Positions 25,490 through 34,012 of a stretch of 64,000 nt of DNA are shown in pieces. The stretch is from the NCBI RefSeq assembly GCF_946478785.1, contig NZ_CAMLDD010000004.1, forward strand, positions 1 to 64,000, written 5' to 3'. The translations under genes and the position numbers were made by a program. Position 1 is the first letter of the stretch. The number at the start of each line of letters is the position of its first letter. This stretch comes from an uncultured Flavobacterium sp. (GTDB taxonomy: Bacteria > Bacteroidota > Bacteroidia > Flavobacteriales > Flavobacteriaceae). Below the pieces are notes generated by a model, which was not told the DNA's origin, made no database searches, and saw only the letters and a program-made list of their open reading frames with translations.

Positions 25490-26668
25490 ATGATAAAAAT
25501 GCAGCAAACCATGCGCTGGTTTGGCCCTCAGGATGGTGTTACTTTAAGAGATATTAAGCAGGCGGGAGCAACCGGAATTGTAACCGCTTTGCATCAGATT
25601 CCTGTTGGGGAAATATGGACGATTCAGGATATTAAAGAAAGACAGCAAATTATTAATGAAGCAGGATTAGAATGGTCAGTGGTCGAAAGCTTGCCGGTTC
25701 ATGAAGAGATAAAACGTGCGTCAGGAAACTATTTGCAATACATTGAAAACTATAAAATAAGTTTAAAAAATCTGGCAGACTGTGGTATTAAAATCATCAC
25801 TTATAATTTTATGCCAATTCTGGACTGGGTTCGAACGGATCATAATTTCATTAATGAAGACGGAAGCAAGGCGCTGTTATACAATCAGCTGGCTTTTACT
25901 TATTTTGATGTGTTTTTGCTGAAAAGGCCTAATTCTGAAAATGATTATTCGGAGGAAGAAAAAGCAAATGCGATGGAATTCGGAAACCAGCTTTCAGAAG
26001 ATGAAAAAGCCTTACTTTTCAAAAATGTTTTATTAGGATTACCGGGCAGTAAAATTAATTTTACAGCAGAGCAGATCTTGTCATTGTTAAATAATTATAC
26101 TGATATTGATAACAATAAATTACGGGAAAACCTGATTTATTTTTTGTCCGAAGTAGTTCCTGTTGCGGATCAATGTGGCTCAAAATTAGCAATTCATCCT
26201 GATGACCCGCCGTTTTCAGTATTAGGTTTGCCCCGTATCGTTTCAACAGAAAAAGATATTAAAGCAATTTTTGAGGCAGTTCCTTCAAATGCAAATGGAT
26301 TATGTTATTGCACAGGTTCACTGAGAGCTGATCCAAAAAACAATCTGGAAAAAATTATTGATGATTTCGGAGAAAAGATTCATTTTTTGCATTTGCGAAA
26401 TACTTTCCGCGAAAGCGAAACTGTTTTTAGGGAATCAGCACATTTAGAAGGGGATAGCAAAATAGAAGTCCTAGTTGAAAAACTGCTCCTGTTGATGAAT
26501 AAGAGAAAAGTAAGTCTGCCAATGCGTCCTGATCATGGTTTTTTGCATTCAGTTGATGAAAAAACAGAAACGTATCCGGGATATTCTTTGACAGGAAGAT
26601 TAAAAGGCCTGGCCGAATTAAGAGGTCTTGAAATGGGTATTGCTTACAAGCTTAAACAATCGCTGTAA
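25490..26668 (+). CDS. uxuA: Mannonate dehydratase
   Basis: A 392-residue cytoplasmic enzyme that converts D-mannonate to 2-keto-3-deoxygluconate. It shows the UxuA opening MRWFGPQDGVTLRDIKQAGA, VTALHQIPVGEIW, YNFMPILDWVRTDH, LAIHPDDPPFSVLGLPRIVS and MRPDHG, which include the metal-binding His and Cys region (GLCYCTGSL). Full length. With the GH67 enzyme and the reductase it forms a glucuronate route. Uronate isomerase, the keto-deoxygluconate kinase and the aldolase are not in the window. Confidence 0.96.
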   Translation: MIKMQQTMRWFGPQDGVTLRDIKQAGATGIVTALHQIPVGEIWTIQDIKERQQIINEAGLEWSVVESLPVHEEIKRASGNYLQYIENYKISLKNLADCGIKIITYNFMPILDWVRTDHNFINEDGSKALLYNQLAFTYFDVFLLKRPNSENDYSEEEKANAMEFGNQLSEDEKALLFKNVLLGLPGSKINFTAEQILSLLNNYTDIDNNKLRENLIYFLSEVVPVADQCGSKLAIHPDDPPFSVLGLPRIVSTEKDIKAIFEAVPSNANGLCYCTGSLRADPKNNLEKIIDDFGEKIHFLHLRNTFRESETVFRESAHLEGDSKIEVLVEKLLLLMNKRKVSLPMRPDHGFLHSVDEKTETYPGYSLTGRLKGLAELRGLEMGIAYKLKQSL

Positions 26669-26736
26669 AGATTTGAAAATAAGTAATAGAATGGGTGGAA
26701 AAATTTAAAAAAACTATCAACTTTAAACCAATAAAA

Positions 26737-27852
26737 ATGAGATTAATGAATCACTATTTACTGCTTTTGTTCCTAATAATTTTAAGCAGCTGTAATGCAA
26801 AAAAAGAAAAAAATACTACTTCCTTAAAAGACCTTTATAAAGATGATTTTTATATTGGAACTGCTTTGAGTGCAAGTCAGATTGAAGAAAAAAATCCGAA
26901 AGAAGATTCTCTGATTAAAAAAGAGTTTAATGCCATAACAGCAGAAAATATAATGAAATCGATGTTTATGCATCCTGCAAAAGACAAATATGATTTTACC
27001 TTATCTGATAAATTTGTTGCCTATGGCGAGAAGAATAACATGTTTATTCATGGTCATACCTTAATCTGGCACAGTCAATTGGCTCCCTGGATGGCTAAAA
27101 TTAAAGATAGTACAGAAATGAAAGCTTTTATGAAGGATCATATCACGACAATTGTTTCAAAATATAAGGGAAGAATTGATTCGTGGGATGTAGTCAATGA
27201 AGCCTTGAACGAGGATGGAACATTAAGAAAATCAGTTTTTTTGAATACACTTGGGGAGCAATATCTTGTTGATGCTTTTAAATTGGCAGCAGCAGCAGAC
27301 CCTAAAGTAGATTTGTACTATAACGATTACAATAATGAAGAGCCTGCCAAAAGAGTAGGAAATATTAATTTGATTAAAAAAATCAAAGCAGGCGGTGGGA
27401 AAATTGACGGAGTTGGAATTCAGGCGCACTGGCGTTTAGAAAGCCCGTCCATTGAGGTAATTGAGGAAAGTATTTTGGCGTATTCTGCATTAGGTTTAAA
27501 AGTTGCTTTTACAGAATTAGATATTACTGTTTTGCCAAATCCTTGGGATTTGCAAGGTGCTGATGTCAACCAGAATTTTGAAGGAAACGCTAAAATGAAT
27601 CCCTATCCGGAAAAACTCCCAGACTCAGTTCAGGTTAAGCTTGCGGATCGTTATGCTTCAATTTTTAAATTATTCTTAAAGCATAAAGATAAAATCAGCC
27701 GAGTGACATTTTGGGGAGTTCATGATGGACAGTCCTGGTTAAATGACTGGCCGATAAAAGGAAGAACAAATTACCCATTATTATTTGATACGAACTTGAT
27801 GCCTAAAAAAGGGTATGAGAGTGTAATGAAGTTAAAAGAAACAAAAGAATAA
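26737..27852 (+). CDS. GH10 endo-beta-1,4-xylanase, lipoprotein
   Basis: A 371-residue xylanase with a lipoprotein signal (LSSC, Cys19) and a single GH10 barrel. The acid/base is Glu155 (WDVVNEAL) and the nucleophile Glu260 (FTELDIT). HGHTLIWHSQ and YYNDYN are further GH10 landmarks. I start at the ATG giving MRLMNHYLL, because the earlier in-frame GTG would put a charged stretch before the signal peptide. No carbohydrate-binding module. Being lipid-anchored and cotranscribed with oligosaccharide-processing genes, it probably cuts imported or surface-bound oligomers rather than acting as a free secreted enzyme. Confidence 0.94.
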   Translation: MRLMNHYLLLLFLIILSSCNAKKEKNTTSLKDLYKDDFYIGTALSASQIEEKNPKEDSLIKKEFNAITAENIMKSMFMHPAKDKYDFTLSDKFVAYGEKNNMFIHGHTLIWHSQLAPWMAKIKDSTEMKAFMKDHITTIVSKYKGRIDSWDVVNEALNEDGTLRKSVFLNTLGEQYLVDAFKLAAAADPKVDLYYNDYNNEEPAKRVGNINLIKKIKAGGGKIDGVGIQAHWRLESPSIEVIEESILAYSALGLKVAFTELDITVLPNPWDLQGADVNQNFEGNAKMNPYPEKLPDSVQVKLADRYASIFKLFLKHKDKISRVTFWGVHDGQSWLNDWPIKGRTNYPLLFDTNLMPKKGYESVMKLKETKE

Positions 27853-28177
27853 AGTTTGTTTGACGAACTTATTTATAATTAAAATATAAGGATACCATTA
27901 GATTAAGTTGCTTTAAAATAGAAGCATTTAAATATTGATTAAAATAGAAGATTGAAAATATATTTTGATGTGATAGCTCTGTAAAGTTATCTTTTTTAAA
28001 TATTTGATAGCATTTACATTGAGTTTGATCTTTCATTGTTATTGAGCTAATAGAAAAAACACTCTTATTTTCAATTTTATAATTTTTACAGAAGTAGATG
28101 TAGATAAGGATATCAGTATAATTTTAAAAAGCATTAAGATTAACTACATAATTCATTTTATGGTATTTTGTAAATGC
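27853..28177 (+). other. Non-coding stretch after the GH10 gene
   Basis: No ORF worth calling. AT-rich, with no terminator immediately after the GH10 stop. The first strong hairpin is 325 bp downstream, so this is either a long 3' untranslated region or contains a small RNA gene. Confidence 0.5.
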
Positions 28178-28210
28178 AAAAAAGCTCCTTTATTTAAGGA
28201 GCTTTTTTTT
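28178..28210 (+). terminator. Strong Rho-independent terminator
   Basis: AAAAAGCTCCTT and AAGGAGCTTTTT form a perfect stem around TATTT, followed by eight T residues. It works on both strands in principle and isolates the SusC promoters from upstream transcription. Confidence 0.85.
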
Positions 28211-28220
28211 ATACTTAAAA

Positions 28221-28259
28221 GCAACCGATTGTATCAGTCAATTTGTTAACTTATTTTTA
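28221..28259 (+). promoter_or_regulatory. Upstream SusC promoter with candidate LacI operator, site C
   Basis: GCAACCGATTGT (28221-28232, 11 of 12 positions). Its TTG (28229-28231) stands 20 nt before TATTTTTA (28252-28259), one mismatch from TAnnTTTG. The operator would then cover the minus-33 element, and the transcript would have a leader of almost 390 nt. Confidence 0.5.
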
Positions 28260-28558
28260 GTTATAACTCTAATAAGGTATGATTTTGACATTATGCAATC
28301 AGTTGTTTATGCTGATTTCTTCTTTTTTAACAATCTTTTACTTTTAAATTTTTAGTTGCTAACCAGTAAATCGTATGTTTTTTAGTTTTAAGTCATTTTT
28401 ATGATTTATATAATGAAATTGAAAATAATTGTCTAAATAAGTATTTTTTCTAAAGTAAATAATTCCAAAAATAAATATTACACATTATTTTAAGGTTTAA
28501 ATTGTATAGTACGTTTTTTATTTCTTTATTATTATTAATTCTGTAAAATTATTTTTAA

Positions 28559-28596
28559 ACAACCGATTGTGTATTAATTGTTTTTTTTTACATTTG
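28559..28596 (+). promoter_or_regulatory. Proximal SusC promoter with candidate LacI operator, site D
   Basis: ACAACCGATTGT (28559-28570, exact match to site A). Its TTG (28567-28569) is followed after 19 nt by TACATTTG (28589-28596), a perfect TAnnTTTG element. The operator therefore overlaps the minus-33 box of the promoter that best fits susC. Between sites C and D (28260-28558) I see only AT-rich sequence. Confidence 0.65.
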
Positions 28597-28652
28597 TTTT
28601 AAATACTCTTAATAACTAAACCAAAATCAAATTTTAATTTAAATCAATTTTT

Positions 28653-31600
28653 ATGACTAACTATTTTGTTACAATGAAATCGAAGCATATTAAATGCTTT
28701 TGTTTTTTGATCATAATGTTTGCTTTTTCACTCAATGCGGGTGCGCAAACGAAGGTCAAAGGAACAGTATCTGATGCAAATGGACCTATTCCTGGAGCTA
28801 ATGTAAATTTAAAAGGTACAAAAACAGGTGTAAGTACCGGTTTTGATGGTACTTATTCTATTGATGTTCCTTCAAACGGAGTGCTTGTTTTTAGCTTTAT
28901 TGGCTTAAAAAACAAAGAAGTAGCAGTGAATGGGCAAACGCAAATCAATGTGAGCCTTGAAGAAGATTCAGCAGTTTTAAAAGAAGTTGTTGTTATTGGA
29001 TACGGAACGCAAAGAAAAGAAGCAGTGACCGGATCTGTAGCTTCTCTTGGAGGAAGAGAACTAAATGAAGTGCAATCTGCAAACGTGACACAAGCATTGC
29101 AGGGTAGATTGGCGGGTGTTGAGCTAACTCAGACTTCGTCAAAACCAGGTGCGGCTATGCAGATTCGTATTCGTGGAACAAGATCGCTTACCGGGGATAA
29201 TGATCCTCTGATTGTACTTGATGGTGTTCCGTTTGGAGGTCAGATAGGAGATATTAATCCGGTTGATATTAAATCTGTGGATGTTTTAAAGGATGCATCT
29301 GCAACCGCTATTTATGGTTCCAGAGGAGCTAATGGAGTAATATTGATTACAACCAATAAAGGTCGAAAAAATCAACAAGCTACATTTACTTATAATGGTT
29401 TCACGGGAATCAAGCAAGTTTTTGGTAAATATGATATGATGGATGGTGCGAAGTTTGCAGCACTTCGTAAACAGGCAAATTTATACGCAGATGGACCTGA
29501 TGAATCTCAGGGTACTAATACAGACTGGCAGGATTTACTTTATGGTGCCGGTGAAATGATTAGTCATGATGTGAGTGTTTCAGGAGGTACAGAGCGTGGT
29601 TCTTATAATGCAGGTTTAGGATATTATAAAGAAGAGTCAGTGCTGCCTGGTCAAAAATATGAGCGTTTCAGTCTTAGAGGAGGTTTAGATCAGCAGATTG
29701 GAAAAATTTTCCGTATGGGGTTTACTACTAATAGTAATTATGCTGTTACAAACGGAGATAACATTGGCACAGGTACTGTTTTAGGAACGTCTCCTTTGGC
29801 TAATCCATATAATGCAGACGGTTCTCTGAAAAGAACAGTTAGAATGGGAGCTGATGAAAACTGGGTATACACAAGAAATACTATTGATGGTTTAGGGGAA
29901 TCTTATGTAAACCAAACCAGAGCTTTTAGTTCTTATAATAATATTTTTGCTGAGGTAAAAATACCAGGAGTAGAGGGTTTAAAATATCGCATGAACACCG
30001 GATTAAACTTTCGTACATCCAATAGCGGATATTATGAAGGATATGGTGTATTTGATGTAAATCCAACAACGATTTCAAATGCAGCTATCAGCAACTCATT
30101 GACAACACAATGGCTTATTGAGAACTTGTTGACTTATGATAAAACTTTCGCTGATAAACACACAATCAATTTTGTTGGGTTGTATTCAAATGAACAGCGT
30201 ACAAGTAACAGGTCTCGTATAACAAGAAACGGAATTACTTCTGATGCATTTCAGTTTTACAACTTAGGACAGAGTGAAGAAGAAGCAGTTATAAACCCTT
30301 CACAAGAAGGTAACTATCCAGACCAAGATTATACACAATGGGGGCTAACTTCCTATATGGCGAGATTAATGTACTCATATGATAATAAATATTTTATTTC
30401 CGGAACAGTTCGTTCTGATGGTTCATCGAGACTTGCGCCAGGCAATAAATGGTTTACATATCCGGCTGTATCTGCAGGATGGACAGTTTCAAATGAATCT
30501 TTTATGAAAAAGCTTTCATGGGTTGATTTGTTAAAACTGCGCGTTGGCTATGGTACAACTTCTAATCAGGCAGTAGCTGAATATAGTACTTTAGGTGCTT
30601 TGGGTACAAGACCTTACAATTTTGGAAGTACAAACTCTACAGGAGTATATGTTACACAAGCACCTAATCCGGAGTTAGGATGGGAATTTTCCACGACCTG
30701 GAATTATGGATTTGACTTTGGATTTATTAATAATCGTATAACCGGTACGATTGAATATTACAGAACCCTTACAACCGATGTCCTGCAAAGAGTTAATCTT
30801 CCACCAACAGGAGGTGTGAGCAATTATATTGGAAATGTAGGAAAGATAGAAAATAAAGGTTTTGAAATAGCATTAAACGCAGTTATTCTTGATAATCCGA
30901 ATGGACTTAACTGGTCAGTTGGATTTAACTTATATGCAAATCAGAATAAACTTGTTTCGCTTGCTTCTGGCGCGACTAAGGACGAAGGTAACAATTGGTT
31001 TACAGGTTATAATATCAATTCTATCTATGATTATGAAAAAGTGGGTATTTGGCAGGAGGGTGATCCTTACATGTCAACATATGAACCTGGACCAAGCGGA
31101 ATCAATGATCCTGGAACAGTTGTTGGGTCTATCAAGGTTAAATACACCGGAGATTTTAATGCAGATGGTTCGCCAACACGTGCAATTAATGCAAGTGACA
31201 GACAAATCATAGAGACTGATCCCGATTTTCAGGGAGGTTTCAATACCAATCTAACCTATAAAGGTTTTGATTTTTCTGCTGTTGGAGCGTTTAAAAGTGG
31301 TGGTGTCTTAATCAGTACACTTTATGGAGGAGCAAGTTACCTTAATTTACTTAACGGTCGAAGAAGTAATGTTGACGTAGATTACTGGACACCGGATAAC
31401 AGGGATGCAGAATTCCCTAATCCATCAGGTATCAGAAGTGGTGATAACCCTAAATATATGTCAACAATGGGGTATTTTGATGCCTCGTATGTAAAAATCA
31501 GAGCATTAACGTTAGGATATACATTAGATCAGCAGTTTATGAGAGATTTAGGAATTGAAAAGCTGAGACTTTATTTTACGGCACAAAATCCTTTTGTTCT

Positions 31601-31760
31601 TTTCTCTCCTTACCATAAGTTGTCAGGTATGGATCCGGAGACAAATTCATTTGGGGATGAAAACCAGGCAGTAAATTCATACCAACGCAGGTTTTTGGTT
31701 ATTGGAACAAACACACCTTCAACCCGAAATTATTTATTCGGACTTAATTTAACATTTTAA
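28653..31760 (+). CDS. SusC-like TonB-dependent outer-membrane transporter (xylan locus)
   Basis: A 1035-residue SusC/RagA-type receptor that imports oligosaccharides with its SusD partner and TonB energy. After the signal peptide (cleaved after NAGAQ) comes a CarboxypepD_reg-like domain (VKGTVSDANGPIPGANV) and the junction VVVIGYGTQRKEAVTGS. The plug domain follows with LQGRLAGV and the SusC signature IYGSRGANGVILITT, then a beta-barrel ending in a terminal Phe (LFGLNLTF). A second in-frame ATG at 28674 gives a more typical signal peptide and may be the true start. susD follows after 12 bp. Confidence 0.95.
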   Translation: MTNYFVTMKSKHIKCFCFLIIMFAFSLNAGAQTKVKGTVSDANGPIPGANVNLKGTKTGVSTGFDGTYSIDVPSNGVLVFSFIGLKNKEVAVNGQTQINVSLEEDSAVLKEVVVIGYGTQRKEAVTGSVASLGGRELNEVQSANVTQALQGRLAGVELTQTSSKPGAAMQIRIRGTRSLTGDNDPLIVLDGVPFGGQIGDINPVDIKSVDVLKDASATAIYGSRGANGVILITTNKGRKNQQATFTYNGFTGIKQVFGKYDMMDGAKFAALRKQANLYADGPDESQGTNTDWQDLLYGAGEMISHDVSVSGGTERGSYNAGLGYYKEESVLPGQKYERFSLRGGLDQQIGKIFRMGFTTNSNYAVTNGDNIGTGTVLGTSPLANPYNADGSLKRTVRMGADENWVYTRNTIDGLGESYVNQTRAFSSYNNIFAEVKIPGVEGLKYRMNTGLNFRTSNSGYYEGYGVFDVNPTTISNAAISNSLTTQWLIENLLTYDKTFADKHTINFVGLYSNEQRTSNRSRITRNGITSDAFQFYNLGQSEEEAVINPSQEGNYPDQDYTQWGLTSYMARLMYSYDNKYFISGTVRSDGSSRLAPGNKWFTYPAVSAGWTVSNESFMKKLSWVDLLKLRVGYGTTSNQAVAEYSTLGALGTRPYNFGSTNSTGVYVTQAPNPELGWEFSTTWNYGFDFGFINNRITGTIEYYRTLTTDVLQRVNLPPTGGVSNYIGNVGKIENKGFEIALNAVILDNPNGLNWSVGFNLYANQNKLVSLASGATKDEGNNWFTGYNINSIYDYEKVGIWQEGDPYMSTYEPGPSGINDPGTVVGSIKVKYTGDFNADGSPTRAINASDRQIIETDPDFQGGFNTNLTYKGFDFSAVGAFKSGGVLISTLYGGASYLNLLNGRRSNVDVDYWTPDNRDAEFPNPSGIRSGDNPKYMSTMGYFDASYVKIRALTLGYTLDQQFMRDLGIEKLRLYFTAQNPFVLFSPYHKLSGMDPETNSFGDENQAVNSYQRRFLVIGTNTPSTRNYLFGLNLTF

Positions 31761-31772
31761 TCAGGAACAACC

Positions 31773-33716
31773 ATGAAACGATATATTTATAAAAAATTAA
31801 TTATAGGATCAGTAGTTTTGTTCTCCTTTGCAGGCTGCTCTGATATTTTAGAAGAAAAACCACATGATTTTTATGAACCGGGCTATTTTAAAACAGAAGC
31901 AGGTGTAAAACAGGGATTGACTTCACATTATGCTCATTTACGCTGGATATACGGGCAGGCATATTATTATAACTCTGTTCAAACGGGTACAGATGAGAAT
32001 ACTTATGGACAACAGGCCGACGGAAATTTCAAAGATCACGATCTATCAGGTGTTGGGGTTATTAATCCTAATTCAAGCAGAGCTGACGTGGTTTGGAATA
32101 ATTCATACAATGATATAAATACTGCCAGTGGAATTATTGAAAATGCTGCAGCAGTAGGTGTGGCAAGCAGCTTAATCGCTGAGTCCAGATTTTTTAGAGC
32201 TTTTGATTATTTTTTATTAGTGCAGAATTTTGGAGGTGTACCTTTAGATTTAGGTGCAGGTGAACTGAAATTTAACACTAAACCATCAAGATCTTCTAAA
32301 CGAAATACAGTACCTGAGGTTTATACTAAAGCTATCTTTCCTGATCTTGTAATGGCCGTAAATGATTTACCTGATGCTCAAAGATTAACAGGTACAGTGA
32401 CTAAAACGGTAGCCCGTTTGTATTTGGCAAAAGCATATTTGACATATGCCTGGTGGTTAGAAAATCCAAATAATATTCCAACCTATCCTGATACTCCGAG
32501 AACTGATCCTGATGGACACAATGCACAATGGTATTTTCAAAAAGCATATGATTTGGCTTTAGAGGGAATTAATAATCCGGGTTCATATGGACTGTTGGAT
32601 TACTATTATGATGTTAACTTAGGTTCTAATGACCGTAATAAAGAAGTAATGCTTTACGCAGACCATACTGAAGAAAGCGAGTATTACAATGGTGCGAGTC
32701 TTACTTACGGAAGTGGAGGCTCACCTGATAATTTTGCCGGCTGGATGGGTACATTCAATTACACTTCTATAAGAAGTAAAAATGGAGCAACTTCAGTTTC
32801 GTCTGTACAAAGAGCAGCTGATCAATTTTTAGGACGTCCATGGACAAGAATGACGCCACCTATCGAAGTTTTTACCAATACTTTTGCCGATAAAACAAAT
32901 GATTCCAGATATGATGGAACATTTACCTCAGTTTATCGAGGAAATTGGAATTTACTAGGAACCGGATTAACAAATGTAGCTACGCTTACCAATGCTAATG
33001 GATTGCCAGTAACGCCAAATAGTGCAATTTTAACTTTCTTAAATGATGAACCAGGGACACCAATTACATATCCTGCAGGAGCAGGTGATAGCGGTGTTGG
33101 TGCCGGAGTTTTACCAGGCAGAGCTGATTATGTGATTTCACCATCAGGAATAAATAGAATAGTTTATCCGGGTTTATGGAAATTAGGACCATACCGTACT
33201 GATAATGCCGGAGGATTAGGACAGCCAAATGCAGGTAGTACAAGACCATTCCCGATAGCTAAATTTTCTGAACTTTATTTTGTTGCCGCAGAAGCTGCAG
33301 TAAAAGGAGCAACTGGTTCTATGACTGCCAGAAGCCTTATCAATGTAATTCGTGCCCGTGCCGGAAAATGGCGTTGGGATAATAATGGTAATGTTGCAAA
33401 GAGTGCTGACAATAGCGCTTTATTAACCAGCACAACTCCTGCTACGATTACTATTAATTATATTCTGGCTGAACGTTCACGTGAGTACTATGGTGAAGGA
33501 TACCGTTGGTATGACTTAGTAAGAACTCAAAAATGGAATGAACTTGCGGGTACATATTCAATTGGCGGTCCAAATTACGGAGATCATACACCACAGGTTA
33601 TTACCAGAACTATTGAACCTTATCACTATTTGCGTCCAATTCCTCAGGGACAGATAGATTTAATGGAAATGAGTGCTGCTGAAAAAGAAGAATATCAAAA
33701 TCCAGGGTATAACTAA
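31773..33716 (+). CDS. SusD/RagB-family surface glycan-binding lipoprotein (xylan locus)
   Basis: A 647-residue SusD-like lipoprotein (AGC, Cys22, followed by Ser-Asp, as often seen in surface-exposed lipoproteins of the phylum). It has a helical TPR-rich N-terminal region (ASGIIENAAAVG, ESRFFRAFDYFLLVQNFGGVPL) and the C-terminal SusD signature IIxxERxREYYGEGYRWYDLVR around residue 570. It caps the SusC barrel and binds xylo-oligosaccharides. At 647 residues it is longer than many SusD proteins (about 500-550). The extra length looks like inserted loops in the middle (residues 300-480). Confidence 0.95.
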   Translation: MKRYIYKKLIIGSVVLFSFAGCSDILEEKPHDFYEPGYFKTEAGVKQGLTSHYAHLRWIYGQAYYYNSVQTGTDENTYGQQADGNFKDHDLSGVGVINPNSSRADVVWNNSYNDINTASGIIENAAAVGVASSLIAESRFFRAFDYFLLVQNFGGVPLDLGAGELKFNTKPSRSSKRNTVPEVYTKAIFPDLVMAVNDLPDAQRLTGTVTKTVARLYLAKAYLTYAWWLENPNNIPTYPDTPRTDPDGHNAQWYFQKAYDLALEGINNPGSYGLLDYYYDVNLGSNDRNKEVMLYADHTEESEYYNGASLTYGSGGSPDNFAGWMGTFNYTSIRSKNGATSVSSVQRAADQFLGRPWTRMTPPIEVFTNTFADKTNDSRYDGTFTSVYRGNWNLLGTGLTNVATLTNANGLPVTPNSAILTFLNDEPGTPITYPAGAGDSGVGAGVLPGRADYVISPSGINRIVYPGLWKLGPYRTDNAGGLGQPNAGSTRPFPIAKFSELYFVAAEAAVKGATGSMTARSLINVIRARAGKWRWDNNGNVAKSADNSALLTSTTPATITINYILAERSREYYGEGYRWYDLVRTQKWNELAGTYSIGGPNYGDHTPQVITRTIEPYHYLRPIPQGQIDLMEMSAAEKEEYQNPGYN

Positions 33717-33805
33717 TAAATATTATGCACAAATTTAACTGTAATTATAAGTGTTAATTTTACAGAATGGCTTATAAGTTAGTTAGGTAAGTTTGTTTAA
33801 GTTTG

Positions 33806-33833
33806 AAGCCGGGGGATAATTCCCTCGGCTTTT
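33806..33833 (+). terminator. Terminator after susC-susD
   Basis: AAGCCGGGGG pairs with CCCTCGGCTT (one mismatch) around an AT loop, followed by TTT. It separates SusC/D from the enzyme run that begins at 34013. The remainder of 33717-34012 shows no other element. Confidence 0.75.
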
Positions 33834-34012
33834 AAATTCTGAATTAAGCTAAGATATTTGAATTATCTACAGTTTAAATTTTGAAAACATTTTATGATAA
33901 ATATGGATGCTAATGTATAATTATCATAAAATTTCAGAAATAGTATTTCAGGATTGCAAATTAATTTTAAAACTAATGACATTTTAAAATAGATGTTATA
34001 AAAACAAATACA

